A stretch of DNA of 25,276 bases from Comamonadaceae bacterium (GCA_947371775.1 CANBQX010000009.1:1-25276); one strand, 5' to 3'. Counted from the first letter of the stretch, positions 7,554 through 15,696 are shown. The notes: a model not told the origin generated them from the letters alone. Made by a program: numbers and translations.

Positions 7554-8541
7554 ACTTCAACCAACCCCGCTTGCCGAAGTACCACATCGGTACCCAGGCG
7601 CTGGCCACCATCAAACCGACGGTGTAGGGGTAGCTCCAAGCACCCAGAAACTCCAGCTCCGGAAACTTGAGGTTCATGCCGTACACGCTGGCGATCAGGG
7701 TGGGCGGTAGCAGCGCGACGCTGGCCACCGAGAAGATCTTGATGATCTTGTTCTGGTTGATGTTGATAAAACCGACCGTGGCGTCCATCAAGAAGTTGAT
7801 CTTGTCGAACAAAAACGCAGTGTGAGAATCGAGCGAATCGATATCGCGCAAAATTTGCCGGGCTTCTTCGAACTGCTCGGCGTTGAGCATTTTGGAGCGC
7901 ATCATGAAGCTCACTGCACGCCGCGTGTCCATCACATTGCGCCGGATGCGGCCACTCAAGTCCTCGTGGCGCGCAATCGCGCCCAAGGCCTCACCCGCAA
8001 TCGCATCGGTCACATTGCCGGCCAGTACTTTCTTGCTGACTTTTTCAAGCTCGTCGTAAATGCCTTCGAGCGTGTCCGCGGAGTACTCGGCGTCGGCGTC
8101 AAACAGTTTGAGCAGCACCTCTTTGGCGTCTTCAATCAGGCCGGGTGCCCGACGGGCACGCATGCGCAGCAGCCGGAACACCGGCACATCTTCGTCATGG
8201 ATGGAAAACAAAACGCCTTTGCTTTTGAGGCTGTCGTTGACCAAATTCAAAATAAACGCAGCGCGCACCGTGCGCGGTTCGTTTTCGTCGGCGATCAAAA
8301 AGTCGCTGCGAATGTGCAGCTCGCCGTTGTCTTCGGTATAGAAGCGGGCCGACTCCTCAATGTCCTCGTCCATCGCGTCTTCGGGAATGGACAGACCGTA
8401 GTACTGCTTGATCCAGCGCTTTTCTTCTACCGTGGGCGACTCCAGGTCCACCCAGATCGGTTGGAACTGGGCGAGTTCTTCCAGGGATTCGATTTCTTCC
8501 TGGAACAGGCGGCCGTTGGCCAGGGTAAAAATATTCAGCAT
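7552..8541 (-). CDS. corA: CorA-family magnesium/divalent metal channel
   Basis: Inner-membrane homopentameric channel for Mg2+ (or Co2+/Ni2+). The 329-residue protein has a large acidic N-terminal cytoplasmic domain and a long helix. Two membrane helices follow at the C-terminus, the first ending in the signature YGMN (G288-M-N) before LKFPELEFLGAWSYPYTVGL, and the tail is short and basic (KRGWLK). These are defining features of the family. It is convergent with fadD and divergent from hpf. Within the family, ZntB-type zinc transporters share the GMN motif, so the transported ion is not certain. No Mg2+ riboswitch or leader is evident upstream. Confidence 0.9.
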   Translation of the reverse strand: MLNIFTLANGRLFQEEIESLEELAQFQPIWVDLESPTVEEKRWIKQYYGLSIPEDAMDEDIEESARFYTEDNGELHIRSDFLIADENEPRTVRAAFILNLVNDSLKSKGVLFSIHDEDVPVFRLLRMRARRAPGLIEDAKEVLLKLFDADAEYSADTLEGIYDELEKVSKKVLAGNVTDAIAGEALGAIARHEDLSGRIRRNVMDTRRAVSFMMRSKMLNAEQFEEARQILRDIDSLDSHTAFLFDKINFLMDATVGFININQNKIIKIFSVASVALLPPTLIASVYGMNLKFPELEFLGAWSYPYTVGLMVASAWVPMWYFGKRGWLK

Positions 8542-8645
8542 GGGTGCAATTCTGAGGGGTTTGCCCTATTTTGCCTTGTTGCGATGCAGCATAGAAAGTC
8601 TTTGCGTTTGCTGGCAAAGGGGCGCATAGTGCAGTCGAGGGTCTC

Positions 8646-8663
8646 AAAAACCCTCTGGTTTTT
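8646..8663. terminator. Terminator-like hairpin in the corA/hpf gap
   Basis: AAAAACC (8646-8652) and GGTTTTT (8657-8663) form a seven-base stem with a four-base loop and a T run on either strand. It lies about 70 bases before hpf and about 100 bases upstream of corA, so it ends no visible gene. It may be an attenuator in the hpf leader or chance. The rest of the 189-base gap shows no other clear element. Confidence 0.3.
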
Positions 8664-8730
8664 CGTGGAAGTGGACCGGCGGCCTGCGGGTCACCGGGTT
8701 TTAAATTCTGAGAGCAACTGGAGCCCATCT

Positions 8731-9060
8731 ATGAATCTGACAATCAGCGGTCACCACCTAGAAGTCACCCCTGCCCTGCGCAGCTATGTCACCGAAAAAC
8801 TCGACCGCATTACCCGGCACTTTGACCAACTGGTCGACATCAAGGTCTTGCTCAGCATCGAAAACCAAAAAGAAAAAGAACGTCGCCAGCGCGCCGAGTG
8901 CAATATCCGGGTCAAGGGCAGCGATTTGTTCGCCGAGAGCGCCCACGCGGATCTGTACGCGGCAGTCGATGAATTGGTGGACAAATTGGACCGCCAGGTG
9001 GTGCGCCACAAAGACCGGATTCAAAACCACCACCACGAAGCGCCCAAGCGCCTGATGTAG
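8731..9060 (+). CDS. hpf: Ribosome hibernation promoting factor (short HPF / sigma-54 modulation type)
   Basis: A 109-residue protein that binds the decoding region of the small ribosomal subunit in stationary phase and promotes inactive ribosome dimers. It begins MNLTISGHHLEVTPALRSYV and continues TEKLDRITRHFDQLVDIKV, the standard family start. It also has VKGSDLFAESAHADLYAAVDEL and the basic, His-rich tail KDRIQNHHHEAPKR, and is slightly longer than E. coli HPF (95). The reading frame is open far upstream, but across corA antisense sequence, so the ATG at 8731 is chosen on family match. ptsN and hprK follow. In many proteobacteria rpoN precedes this gene; here corA, on the other strand, takes that place. 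Confidence 0.93.
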   Translation: MNLTISGHHLEVTPALRSYVTEKLDRITRHFDQLVDIKVLLSIENQKEKERRQRAECNIRVKGSDLFAESAHADLYAAVDELVDKLDRQVVRHKDRIQNHHHEAPKRLM

Positions 9061-9083
9061 GCCTGCATTGCGCAAAGCTCAGC

Positions 9084-9114
9084 AAACCCGCCACCCACTG
9101 TGGCGGGTTTTTTT
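9084..9114 (+). terminator. Strong intrinsic terminator after hpf
   Basis: AAACCCGCCAC (9084-9094) pairs perfectly with GTGGCGGGTTT (9100-9110), an 11-base stem with a five-base loop, followed by a T run to 9114. It is 24 bases after the hpf stop and would separate hpf from ptsN, so ptsN probably has its own promoter. Confidence 0.85.
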
Positions 9115-9119
9115 ATGTG

Positions 9120-9125
9120 CATAAT
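9120..9125 (+). promoter_or_regulatory. Possible -10 element of ptsN
   Basis: CATAAT lies ten bases before the ptsN ATG at 9136, directly after the hpf terminator. No Shine-Dalgarno sequence separates them, so the leader would be only a few bases. The -35 would fall inside the terminator stem and is not recognisable. Confidence 0.35.
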
Positions 9126-9135
9126 CCGCCCACTT

Positions 9136-9603
9136 ATGAACCGCCTCGCCACCCTTCTGCCCCCACCCCACGTGCTTGCACAGGTGGACGTCACCAGCAA
9201 AAAGCGTGCGTTTGAAGAGGCCGGTTTGCTGTTCGAGAGCCTGCACGGTTTGAGCCGTGCCTTGGTGACCGACAGCCTGTTCTCCCGAGAACGCCTGGGC
9301 TCCACCGGACTGGGACATGGCGTTGCCATTCCGCACGGCCGGATCAAGGGCCTGAAAGCGCCCATGGCCGCGGCATTTCAGTTGCTCAAACCCATTGGCT
9401 TTGACGCACCAGACGACCAGGCGGTCACCCTTTTGATTTTTCTCTTGGTGCCAGAAGCAGCGACCCAAAAGCACCTGGAAATTCTGTCGGAGATTGCTGA
9501 GCTGCTGGGCGACGCCAGCATGCGCGAGCGTCTGACCAGCACGACCGACGCGGTCGAGCTGCACGCTTTGCTCACCGGCTGGCGCCCCTCCCAAGTTCAC
9601 TGA
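9136..9603 (+). CDS. ptsN: Nitrogen PTS EIIA component (EIIA-Ntr)
   Basis: Terminal phosphate acceptor of the regulatory nitrogen phosphotransferase system, usually tuning potassium transport and stress responses rather than sugar uptake. The 155 residues match the family (about 155-163). The phosphorylated histidine lies in GHGVAIPHG (H67), preceded by SLFSRERLGSTGLG. The C-terminal helix region LEILSEIAELLGDASMRERL is typical. An in-frame upstream start at 9100 lies within the hpf terminator and is rejected; the ATG at 9136 fits the family start. hprK follows 35 bases later, and the two are likely co-transcribed. Confidence 0.94.
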   Translation: MNRLATLLPPPHVLAQVDVTSKKRAFEEAGLLFESLHGLSRALVTDSLFSRERLGSTGLGHGVAIPHGRIKGLKAPMAAAFQLLKPIGFDAPDDQAVTLLIFLLVPEAATQKHLEILSEIAELLGDASMRERLTSTTDAVELHALLTGWRPSQVH

Positions 9604-9638
9604 CCGTTATCTAGTTCCTCACTGAGGCGACGCACCCC

Positions 9639-10589
9639 GTGAAACCCAACGCCATCAGTGCCGACGTCCTGTTTGAGGCCTTTCGCTCCTATTTGCATTG
9701 GGAGTGGATTGCCGGTTTGGGCGCCTCTGAGCGCCGCTTTGACGAAGTCGCAGTGCGTGCCGCACGGTCTGGCGCGGATTTGGTGGGCTACCTCAACTAC
9801 ATCCATCCCTACCGCGTGCAGATACTGGGTGAGCGTGAAATTGCCTACCTCACCAACGCCACGGCCGATGACTGCGCCCGGCGCATTGCCCGCATCGTGA
9901 CGCTGGAGCCACCGGTGATTGTGCTGGCGGATGGCAAACAGGCACCCGAGGCCTTGATCTCGATGTGCGAACGGGCGCAAATTCCGATGTTCGCGGCGCC
10001 AGGCTCGTCCGCGTATGTGATCGATGTGCTGCGTGCCTATTTGTCCAAACACTTTGCCGACCGCGTATCCATGCACGGCGTGTTCATGGACATTTTGGGT
10101 CTGGGCGTGCTCATCACCGGCGAATCGGGTCTGGGCAAGAGCGAGTTGGGTTTGGAGCTGATCTCCCGCGGCAACGGCCTGGTGGCCGACGATGCCGTGG
10201 ACCTGTACCGCATCAACCAAACCACCATCGAAGGCCGCTGCCCCGATTTGCTGCAAAACCTGTTGGAGGTGCGTGGCATTGGCCTGCTCGATATCCGCGC
10301 CATCTTTGGCGAAACCGCAGTGCGGCGCAAGATGCGGCTCAAGCTCATCGTGCACTTGGTGCGCCGTGAAACCCTGGAGCGTGACTACGAACGCATGCCC
10401 TTTGAGCCCTTGACGCAAGACGTGGCGGGCATTCCGGTGCGCAAAGTGGTGATTCAGGTGGTGGCCGGACGCAATATCGCCGTGCTGGTCGAGGCTGCGG
10501 TGCGCAACACTATTTTGCAGCTGCGTGGCATTGACACCTACCAGGACTTTGTCGATCGCCAGCGCCGGGCGATGGAGCAAAACGGCTAA
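9639..10589 (+). CDS. hprK: HPr kinase/phosphorylase
   Basis: Bifunctional enzyme that phosphorylates and dephosphorylates HPr on serine. The 316 residues comprise an N-terminal domain (about 1-125) and a C-terminal catalytic domain. The latter has the Walker A motif GESGLGKS at about residue 161, preceded by MHGVFMDILGLGVLIT, then LVADDAVDLYR and the HPrK signature LEVRGIGLLDIRAIFGE. The start is GTG at 9639, 11 bases after GAGGCGA. In Gram-negative bacteria this gene commonly sits beside ptsN and serves the regulatory PTS. The HPr gene and rapZ, often neighbours, are not in this window. Confidence 0.95.
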   Translation: MKPNAISADVLFEAFRSYLHWEWIAGLGASERRFDEVAVRAARSGADLVGYLNYIHPYRVQILGEREIAYLTNATADDCARRIARIVTLEPPVIVLADGKQAPEALISMCERAQIPMFAAPGSSAYVIDVLRAYLSKHFADRVSMHGVFMDILGLGVLITGESGLGKSELGLELISRGNGLVADDAVDLYRINQTTIEGRCPDLLQNLLEVRGIGLLDIRAIFGETAVRRKMRLKLIVHLVRRETLERDYERMPFEPLTQDVAGIPVRKVVIQVVAGRNIAVLVEAAVRNTILQLRGIDTYQDFVDRQRRAMEQNG

Positions 10590-10610
10590 GGGCTTTGCGC
10601 CCCAAGCTGA

Positions 10611-11459
10611 TCAGGCGTAGCGCTTGCTGCGCAGGTTTTTCCGCATTTCGCTCAGCAGGGGCTGCAGGGTGCCACTGCCGATGCGCAAGGCCACCGCGGT
10701 GGCCAAAATATCCAAAATCATCAGGTGCATCAGGCGCGAGACCATGGGGCTGTACTTGTCAAAGCCTTCGGGGTGGTCGGCACTAAGGTGAATATGGCCT
10801 GCGCTGGCCAGGGGCGAGCCGCTGGCGGTAATCACGATGGTGGTGGCGCCGTTTTTGCGCGCAATGTCGCAAGCGTCCATCAGGTCGCGCGTGCGCCCCG
10901 AGTTGCTGATCACGACCACGCAGTCGCCGGGGCGCAGCACCGAGGCGCTCATCACCTGCATGTGGCCATCGCTGTAGGCCGTGGTGTTGACGCCCAGGCG
11001 GAAAAACTTGTGCTGCCCGTCTTGCGCCACGATGCCCGAGTTGCCGACACCAAAAAACTGGATTTGCCGTCCGGCTTTGTAGGCCTCCACCAGGGCGACG
11101 ACAGCGCGCTCCATGGACAAGGTGCTGGCCTCGTTGCGGTACTTCAGCAAGGCCGCGACCGTGTTGTCGATGACCTTGACCATCACGTCGCCGATCTTGT
11201 CATCCACATCCACGCTGCGGTGGATAAAGGGCACGCCTTCGTTGACCGTGCCGGCTAGCTTGAGTTTGAAATCTGCCAGCCCGTCGTAGCCCACGCTGCG
11301 GCAAAAACGCACGACCGTGGGTTTGCTCACATGCGAGCGGTCTGCCAGTTCACTGACCGGCAACTTGGCAAACGCCCGAGGATCGGCCAGGCACAAACGC
11401 CCCACACGTTGTTCCGCGGGAGCCAGAGAGGGCAGGGCGGCTTTGATACGGTCAAGCAT
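10611..11459 (-). CDS. hexR: HexR-type RpiR-family transcriptional regulator
   Basis: A 282-residue regulator with an N-terminal helix-turn-helix (about residues 15-75, with VSELADRSHVSKPTVVRFCRS) and a C-terminal SIS sugar-phosphate-binding domain. The SIS domain contains FFGVGNSGIVAQDGQHKF, VVVISNSGRTRDLMDAC and ATTIVITASGSPLA. HexR proteins repress central carbon genes and usually sense 2-keto-3-deoxy-6-phosphogluconate. The ATG at 11459 is preferred over a TTG six codons upstream because MLDRI starts the family sequence and AAGG lies before it. It is 27 bases after zwf on the same strand and is probably co-transcribed with it. The target is likely the zwf/tal gap. Confidence 0.9.
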   Translation of the reverse strand: MLDRIKAALPSLAPAEQRVGRLCLADPRAFAKLPVSELADRSHVSKPTVVRFCRSVGYDGLADFKLKLAGTVNEGVPFIHRSVDVDDKIGDVMVKVIDNTVAALLKYRNEASTLSMERAVVALVEAYKAGRQIQFFGVGNSGIVAQDGQHKFFRLGVNTTAYSDGHMQVMSASVLRPGDCVVVISNSGRTRDLMDACDIARKNGATTIVITASGSPLASAGHIHLSADHPEGFDKYSPMVSRLMHLMILDILATAVALRIGSGTLQPLLSEMRKNLRSKRYA

Positions 11460-11486
11460 GGTGGTGGCCTTGTTCAAGGGGTGAAA

Positions 11487-12953
11487 TTAAGACTCTTCGT
11501 CCCAGCAAAAGCCGTCGCGCGCAATCATGGCGCTCGAAGCGCTGGGGCCCCAGGTGCCTGCTGCGTAGAGGCGTGGCCCTTGGGCGTCCGCCGACCAGTG
11601 CTTGATCAGCGGCTCGACCCAGCGCCAGGCTTCTTCCTGCTCATCGCTGCGCACAAACAGGTTCAGGCGTCCGTCGATCACATCCAGCAGCAAGCGCTCA
11701 TAGGCGCCCACCCGTTCAGAGCCGAAGCGCTTGTCAAAGTCCAGGTCCAGCTGCACCGGTACCAGGGCTTGCGCGGCACTGTTGCCCGCCTTGCGGTTGT
11801 TTTGCCCTTGGGCAAACAAATGCAACTCCAGTCCGTCTTTGGGTTGCAGGTTGATCACCAGTTGGTTGCCGGCTTGGCTACTGGACTGAAAAATGGCGTG
11901 GGGCGTAGGGCGGAAGTTCACCACAATGCGCGCGTCGCGTCCGGCCAGGCGCTTGCCGGTGCGAATGTAGAAGGGCACACCGGCCCAGCGCCAGTTGGCG
12001 ATCTCGGTGCGCAGCGCCACAAAGGTCTCGGTGTTGCTCTGGGGGCTGACGCCGGTCTCGTCGCGGTAGGCGGGCACAGGCTGGCCGCCACTGGTGCCGC
12101 TGGCGTACTGGCCACGCACCACATCACTCACCAAGGTTTCGCTGGTCCAGGGTTTCAGTGAGCGCAGCACCTTGAGTTTTTCGTCACGAATCGCATCCGC
12201 ATGGGCGTTGATGGGCGGCTCCATGCCAATGGCGCACAGCAGTTGCAGTGCGTGGTTTTGCACCATGTCGCGCAGGGCACCGGTGGTCTCGTAAAAGCCG
12301 CCACGGCTTTCTACGCCCAGGTCTTCGGCGATCGTGATTTGGATGTTGGCAATGTGCTCGCGCCGCCACAGGGGCTCGAACAAGGCATTGCCAAAGCGCA
12401 GCGCAAACAGGTTTTGCACCGCCGGTTTGCCCAGGTAGTGGTCAATGCGAAAGACCTGCTTTTCTTCAAAGAAGCGCCGCACCGTCTGGTTGATTGCGCG
12501 GTTGGAGGCCAGGTCGTGGCCCAGGGGTTTTTCCAGCACCACCCGGGTTTGCGGGGTGTTGAGCCCCGCAGCTGCGAGTTGTTCGCAGACGGTCGTAAAC
12601 AAAGACGGGGCCGTGGCCACGTACATCACCACCGTGTCGGCCTTGCGCTCGGCCAGGCAGCTGGCCAGGCCTGCGTAGTCGGCGGGCTTGGACAAGTCCA
12701 TGCGCACAAACTCCAGCAGCGCAGCAAAGCGCTCAAACTCTTGCGCGCTGGGGCGCTTGGCCAGATCGACCTTGTCAAAGCGCGACTGGATCAGCGCGCG
12801 GTACTGTTCATGCGACAGACTGTCACGCCCGACCCCGATGATGCGTCCACCCTCGGGCAAGGTGCCATGGCGAAAGGCCTGGAACAGCGCTGGCATCAAT
12901 TTGCGCCACACCAAGTCGCCGGTGCCGCCAAACAAAACAAGATCAAAGCTCAT
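11487..12953 (-). CDS. zwf: Glucose-6-phosphate 1-dehydrogenase
   Basis: Oxidises glucose-6-phosphate to 6-phosphogluconolactone with NADP+ (or NAD+), the entry to the oxidative pentose phosphate and Entner-Doudoroff routes. The 488 residues match the family. The N-terminal Rossmann motif FGGTGDLVWRKLMPALF has the usual GxxGDLxxRKL form. The active-site signature RIDHYLGKPAVQN lies at about residues 167-179, and GGFYETTGALRDMVQNH follows. It is divergent from tal-pgi over a 138-base gap with HexR-like repeats, and hexR lies downstream. Confidence 0.96.
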   Translation of the reverse strand: MSFDLVLFGGTGDLVWRKLMPALFQAFRHGTLPEGGRIIGVGRDSLSHEQYRALIQSRFDKVDLAKRPSAQEFERFAALLEFVRMDLSKPADYAGLASCLAERKADTVVMYVATAPSLFTTVCEQLAAAGLNTPQTRVVLEKPLGHDLASNRAINQTVRRFFEEKQVFRIDHYLGKPAVQNLFALRFGNALFEPLWRREHIANIQITIAEDLGVESRGGFYETTGALRDMVQNHALQLLCAIGMEPPINAHADAIRDEKLKVLRSLKPWTSETLVSDVVRGQYASGTSGGQPVPAYRDETGVSPQSNTETFVALRTEIANWRWAGVPFYIRTGKRLAGRDARIVVNFRPTPHAIFQSSSQAGNQLVINLQPKDGLELHLFAQGQNNRKAGNSAAQALVPVQLDLDFDKRFGSERVGAYERLLLDVIDGRLNLFVRSDEQEEAWRWVEPLIKHWSADAQGPRLYAAGTWGPSASSAMIARDGFCWDEES

Positions 12954-12980
12954 ACAAGTCCGAAAAGGTGAGGGGGTGAT

Positions 12981-12995
12981 TGTTGATAAGTTACA
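12981..12995. promoter_or_regulatory. Candidate HexR-type site nearer zwf
   Basis: TGTTGATAAGTTACA has the TGT-ACA ends and 15-base length of HexR-family sites described in gammaproteobacteria, but its inner symmetry is poor. Its right arm AAGTTACAT is exactly repeated in inverse orientation at 13013-13021. It lies 28 bases upstream of the zwf ATG. Confidence 0.4.
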
Positions 12996-13006
12996 TGAAA
13001 TCGCTG

Positions 13007-13036
13007 TTGCTAATGTAACTTTGTTTCACCGATAAT
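13007..13036 (+). promoter_or_regulatory. Predicted tal-pgi promoter
   Basis: TTGCTA (13007-13012) and GATAAT (13031-13036), separated by 18 bases, make a plausible sigma-70 promoter 56 bases before the tal ATG. The candidate HexR palindrome at 13014-13028 lies inside the spacer, consistent with repression by blocking polymerase. Confidence 0.5.
13014..13028. promoter_or_regulatory. Candidate HexR operator in the tal promoter
   Basis: TGTAACTTTGTTTCA is a 15-base near-palindrome (TG-AAC arm against GTT-CA) of the size and half-site type (TGTAA) reported for HexR. Its start belongs to a longer perfect inverted repeat, AAGTTACAT (12988-12996) and ATGTAACTT (13013-13021), spaced 16 bases. Position between -35 and -10 and the nearby hexR gene support the call; exact specificity is inferred. 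Confidence 0.5.
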
Positions 13037-13091
13037 TCAAGTCTCTGGCCTCTCGAAGGCCTTATTGATCCTCTTGACCTGGAAAAATTCT

Positions 13092-14039
13092 ATGAACCAA
13101 CTCGACGCGCTCAAGCAATACACCACGGTCGTGGCCGACACCGGCGACTTCAAACAGCTTGACGCCTTCAAGCCCCAGGACGCCACCACCAACCCTTCGT
13201 TGATCCTCAAGGCGGTGCAAAAGCCCGACTACGCGCCCCTGCTCGCGGCCACTGTGGCCCAGCACCGCGGCCAGCCACTCGATGTGGTGATGGACCACCT
13301 GCTGGTGCGTTTTGGTTGCGAGATCTTGTCCATCATCCCCGGGCGCGTGTCCACCGAGGTGGACGCACGTTTGAGCTTTGACACCGAAGCCACGGTGGCG
13401 CGCGGGCAGCGCCTGATCGCCCTGTACCAGGCGCAGGGTATTGCCAAAGAGCGCGTGCTGATCAAGGTTGCCGCGACCTGGGAGGGCATTCAGGCCGCAG
13501 CCCGCCTGGAGCAGCTCGGCATTCACACCAACCTGACGCTGTTGTTCTCGTTCTGCCAGGCGGTGGCCTGCGGCCAGGCCAAGGTGCAACTGATCTCGCC
13601 CTTTGTTGGCCGTATTTACGACTGGTACAAAAAGTCGGCCGGTGCCGCCTGGGTGGAGGCGGACCACGCGGACGCCAAGGACCCCGGCGTGCAGTCGGTC
13701 GCGCAGATTTACCACTATTACAAAAAGCACGGCATCGCCACCGAGGTGATGGGCGCGAGCTTTCGCAATGTAGGCCAGATCACGGCCTTGGCAGGCTGTG
13801 ATTTGCTGACCATCAGCCCCGATTTGCTGGCGCTGCTCGCGGCGGCAGACGCGCCGCTGGCGGCAGGTCTGAGCGCCAAAGCCGCCCAGAAAATGGACAT
13901 TCCCACCGTGCATTTCGACGAGAAAAGCTTCCGTTTTGCGCTCAACGAAGATGCCATGGCCACCGAAAAACTGGCTGAGGGCATTCGCGCCTTCTGTGTG
14001 GACGCCGTCAAACTTGAGCATCTCTTGCTCGCCGCATGA
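13092..14039 (+). CDS. tal: Transaldolase
   Basis: Transfers a dihydroxyacetone unit between sugar phosphates in the non-oxidative pentose phosphate pathway. The 315 residues are those of a TalB-type enzyme. The start MNQLDALKQYTTVVADTGDF and the motif DATTNPSLILKA are typical, and the Schiff-base lysine is K125 in VLIKVAATWEGIQAA. Further segments are LIVLF-like NLTLLFSFCQAVAC and SPFVGRIYDWYKK. The ATG at 13092 has GGAAA before it; an in-frame TTG nine codons upstream is less likely. It overlaps pgi by four bases (ATGA), so the two are coupled. Confidence 0.96.
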   Translation: MNQLDALKQYTTVVADTGDFKQLDAFKPQDATTNPSLILKAVQKPDYAPLLAATVAQHRGQPLDVVMDHLLVRFGCEILSIIPGRVSTEVDARLSFDTEATVARGQRLIALYQAQGIAKERVLIKVAATWEGIQAAARLEQLGIHTNLTLLFSFCQAVACGQAKVQLISPFVGRIYDWYKKSAGAAWVEADHADAKDPGVQSVAQIYHYYKKHGIATEVMGASFRNVGQITALAGCDLLTISPDLLALLAAADAPLAAGLSAKAAQKMDIPTVHFDEKSFRFALNEDAMATEKLAEGIRAFCVDAVKLEHLLLAA

Positions 14040-15592
14040 TGAGCCGCACCCGCTGTGACCGCACGCCCGCCTGGGCGCAACTGCAAGCCGCCTACCAGGC
14101 CACGGGCAAAGACTTCGACCTGCGCGAGGCCTTTGCCAACGATGGCCAGCGTTTTGCCCAGTTCAGCCAAGCTGCGCCCCTGGTGTTTGCCGACCTGTCC
14201 AAGAACCGGATCGACGCCGCTACCCAAGAACTTCTGTTTGAGCTCGCGCGCGAGTCGGGTTTGCTGTCGCACCGCGACGCCATGTTTGCCGGTGTGCCCA
14301 TCAACAACACCGAGCAGCGTGCGGTCTGGCACACCCTGCTGCGCGCCCCGGCCCATGCGACCACAGCCAGCGCCGACGAAGCCCAGGCCTTGGCCCAGGT
14401 GCACAGCACGCTAGACGCCATGCTGGCCTACGCCGAAACCGTGCGCTCAGATGCGGCGATCACCGACATCGTCAACATCGGCATTGGCGGCTCCGACCTC
14501 GGGCCGCAAATGGCGGTGCTGGCGCTGGACGCCTTTGCCACCTCGGGCAAGCGCCTGCATTTCGTCAGTAACGTGGACGGCCATGAATTGGCTGCCACGC
14601 TGGCGCAGCTCCAGCCCAGCAGCACCCTGTTTTTGGTCGCCAGCAAAACTTTCACCACCATCGAGACCATGACCAACGCGCAGTCTGCCAAGCGCTGGTT
14701 TGAGTCAAATGGCGGGGCGAACATTGCGCGCCACTTTGCTGCGCTCACCACCAATGTGGCGGCGGCCAACGACTTTGGCATCACCACCACCTTTGGCTTT
14801 TGGGACTGGGTGGGCGGGCGCTATTCGCTGTGGTCGGCCATCGGTCTGCCTTTGGCGATCGCTATCGGGGCTGCAGGTTTTCGCGAATTTTTGGCAGGCG
14901 CGCACGCCATGGACCAGCACTTTCGCACCGCGCCTCTCGAGACAAATTTGCCGGTGCGCCTGGGTCTGTTGGACCTGTGGTACCGCAACTTCCACGGCTT
15001 TACCAGCCGCTCTATCGCGCCCTACCACAGCGCCCTGCGCCGACTGCCGGCCTATTTGCAGCAGCTGGAAATGGAAAGCAACGGCAAGCGTGTGGATGCC
15101 ACGGGCGCGGCGCTGCCTTTTGGTACCTCCCCAGTGCTCTGGGGCGAGCCGGGGACCAACGGCCAGCATGCCTATTTTCAGATGCTGCACCAGGGCACGG
15201 ACGTGGTGCCGGTGGAGTTTGTCGCCGTCAAAAAAGCGCGCCACAGCCTGGACGCGCACCACCCGCTTTTGTTGGCCAATGTGCTGGCCCAAGCCCAGGC
15301 CCTGATGGTGGGCAAGGCCGACGCGGGCGGCCACAAGCACTTCCCGGGCAACCGCCCCAGCAGCTTCTTGCTGCTCGATGAGCTGACGCCTGCATCCCTG
15401 GGCGCTTTGATCGCGCTGCAAGAACACCGGGTGTTTGTGAGCGGCGCGTTGTGGGGCATCAACAGCTTTGACCAGTGGGGCGTGGAGCTAGGCAAAGTGC
15501 TGGCCAAAGACATTGCCCCGCGCCTGGCCTCGGGCGACACCCAGGGCCTGGACGGGTCGACGGCGGGGTTGTTGGCGATGCTGCGCAACTAG
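14036..15592 (+). CDS. pgi: Glucose-6-phosphate isomerase
   Basis: Interconverts glucose-6-phosphate and fructose-6-phosphate, linking the transaldolase products to Zwf substrate. The 518 residues are slightly shorter than E. coli Pgi (549) but cover the whole fold. Seen are NIGIGGSDLGPQMAVLAL, the phosphate-binding VASKTFTTIETMTNA, the PGI signature GGRYSLWSAIGLP, and WGEPGTNGQHAYFQMLHQGT with the catalytic Glu/His region. Two adjacent ATGs (14036 and 14039) are both possible starts; the first overlaps the tal stop. No other gene of the module follows on this strand before livG. Confidence 0.96.
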   Translation: MMSRTRCDRTPAWAQLQAAYQATGKDFDLREAFANDGQRFAQFSQAAPLVFADLSKNRIDAATQELLFELARESGLLSHRDAMFAGVPINNTEQRAVWHTLLRAPAHATTASADEAQALAQVHSTLDAMLAYAETVRSDAAITDIVNIGIGGSDLGPQMAVLALDAFATSGKRLHFVSNVDGHELAATLAQLQPSSTLFLVASKTFTTIETMTNAQSAKRWFESNGGANIARHFAALTTNVAAANDFGITTTFGFWDWVGGRYSLWSAIGLPLAIAIGAAGFREFLAGAHAMDQHFRTAPLETNLPVRLGLLDLWYRNFHGFTSRSIAPYHSALRRLPAYLQQLEMESNGKRVDATGAALPFGTSPVLWGEPGTNGQHAYFQMLHQGTDVVPVEFVAVKKARHSLDAHHPLLLANVLAQAQALMVGKADAGGHKHFPGNRPSSFLLLDELTPASLGALIALQEHRVFVSGALWGINSFDQWGVELGKVLAKDIAPRLASGDTQGLDGSTAGLLAMLRN

Positions 15593-15679
15593 CGGTATCG
15601 TTGTGCGGCGACAAGGGTAAACCCCAGGTTTTTGCGCCTCCAGGGAGAGGTGCGCGGGCGTCCATAATGAGGCACCTTG

Positions 15680-15696
15680 TCGGACGGTCTGTCCGA
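15680..15696. promoter_or_regulatory. Inverted repeat upstream of livG, possible operator
   Basis: TCGGAC (15680-15685) and GTCCGA (15691-15696) flank GGTCT, giving the near-symmetric element CGGACGGTCTGTCCG in front of the livG start. It follows a -10-like CATAAT at 15663-15668. The size and GT-rich centre are like TetR-family operators, but no regulator gene is adjacent. Confidence 0.4.

Noticed and set aside
8612..8630. Possible sigma-54 promoter (TGGCA then GC) before hpf
   Set aside because: The spacing between the GG and GC elements is one base short of the required pattern and the -12 lacks the expected TTGC.
7822..9060. A 412-residue plus-strand frame ending in hpf
   Set aside because: The upstream 303 codons are antisense to corA and look like shadow sequence; HPF starts at 8731 by family match.
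9100..9135. Upstream start giving a longer PtsN
   Set aside because: It lies inside the hpf terminator stem and adds residues outside the family alignment; the ATG at 9136 fits better.
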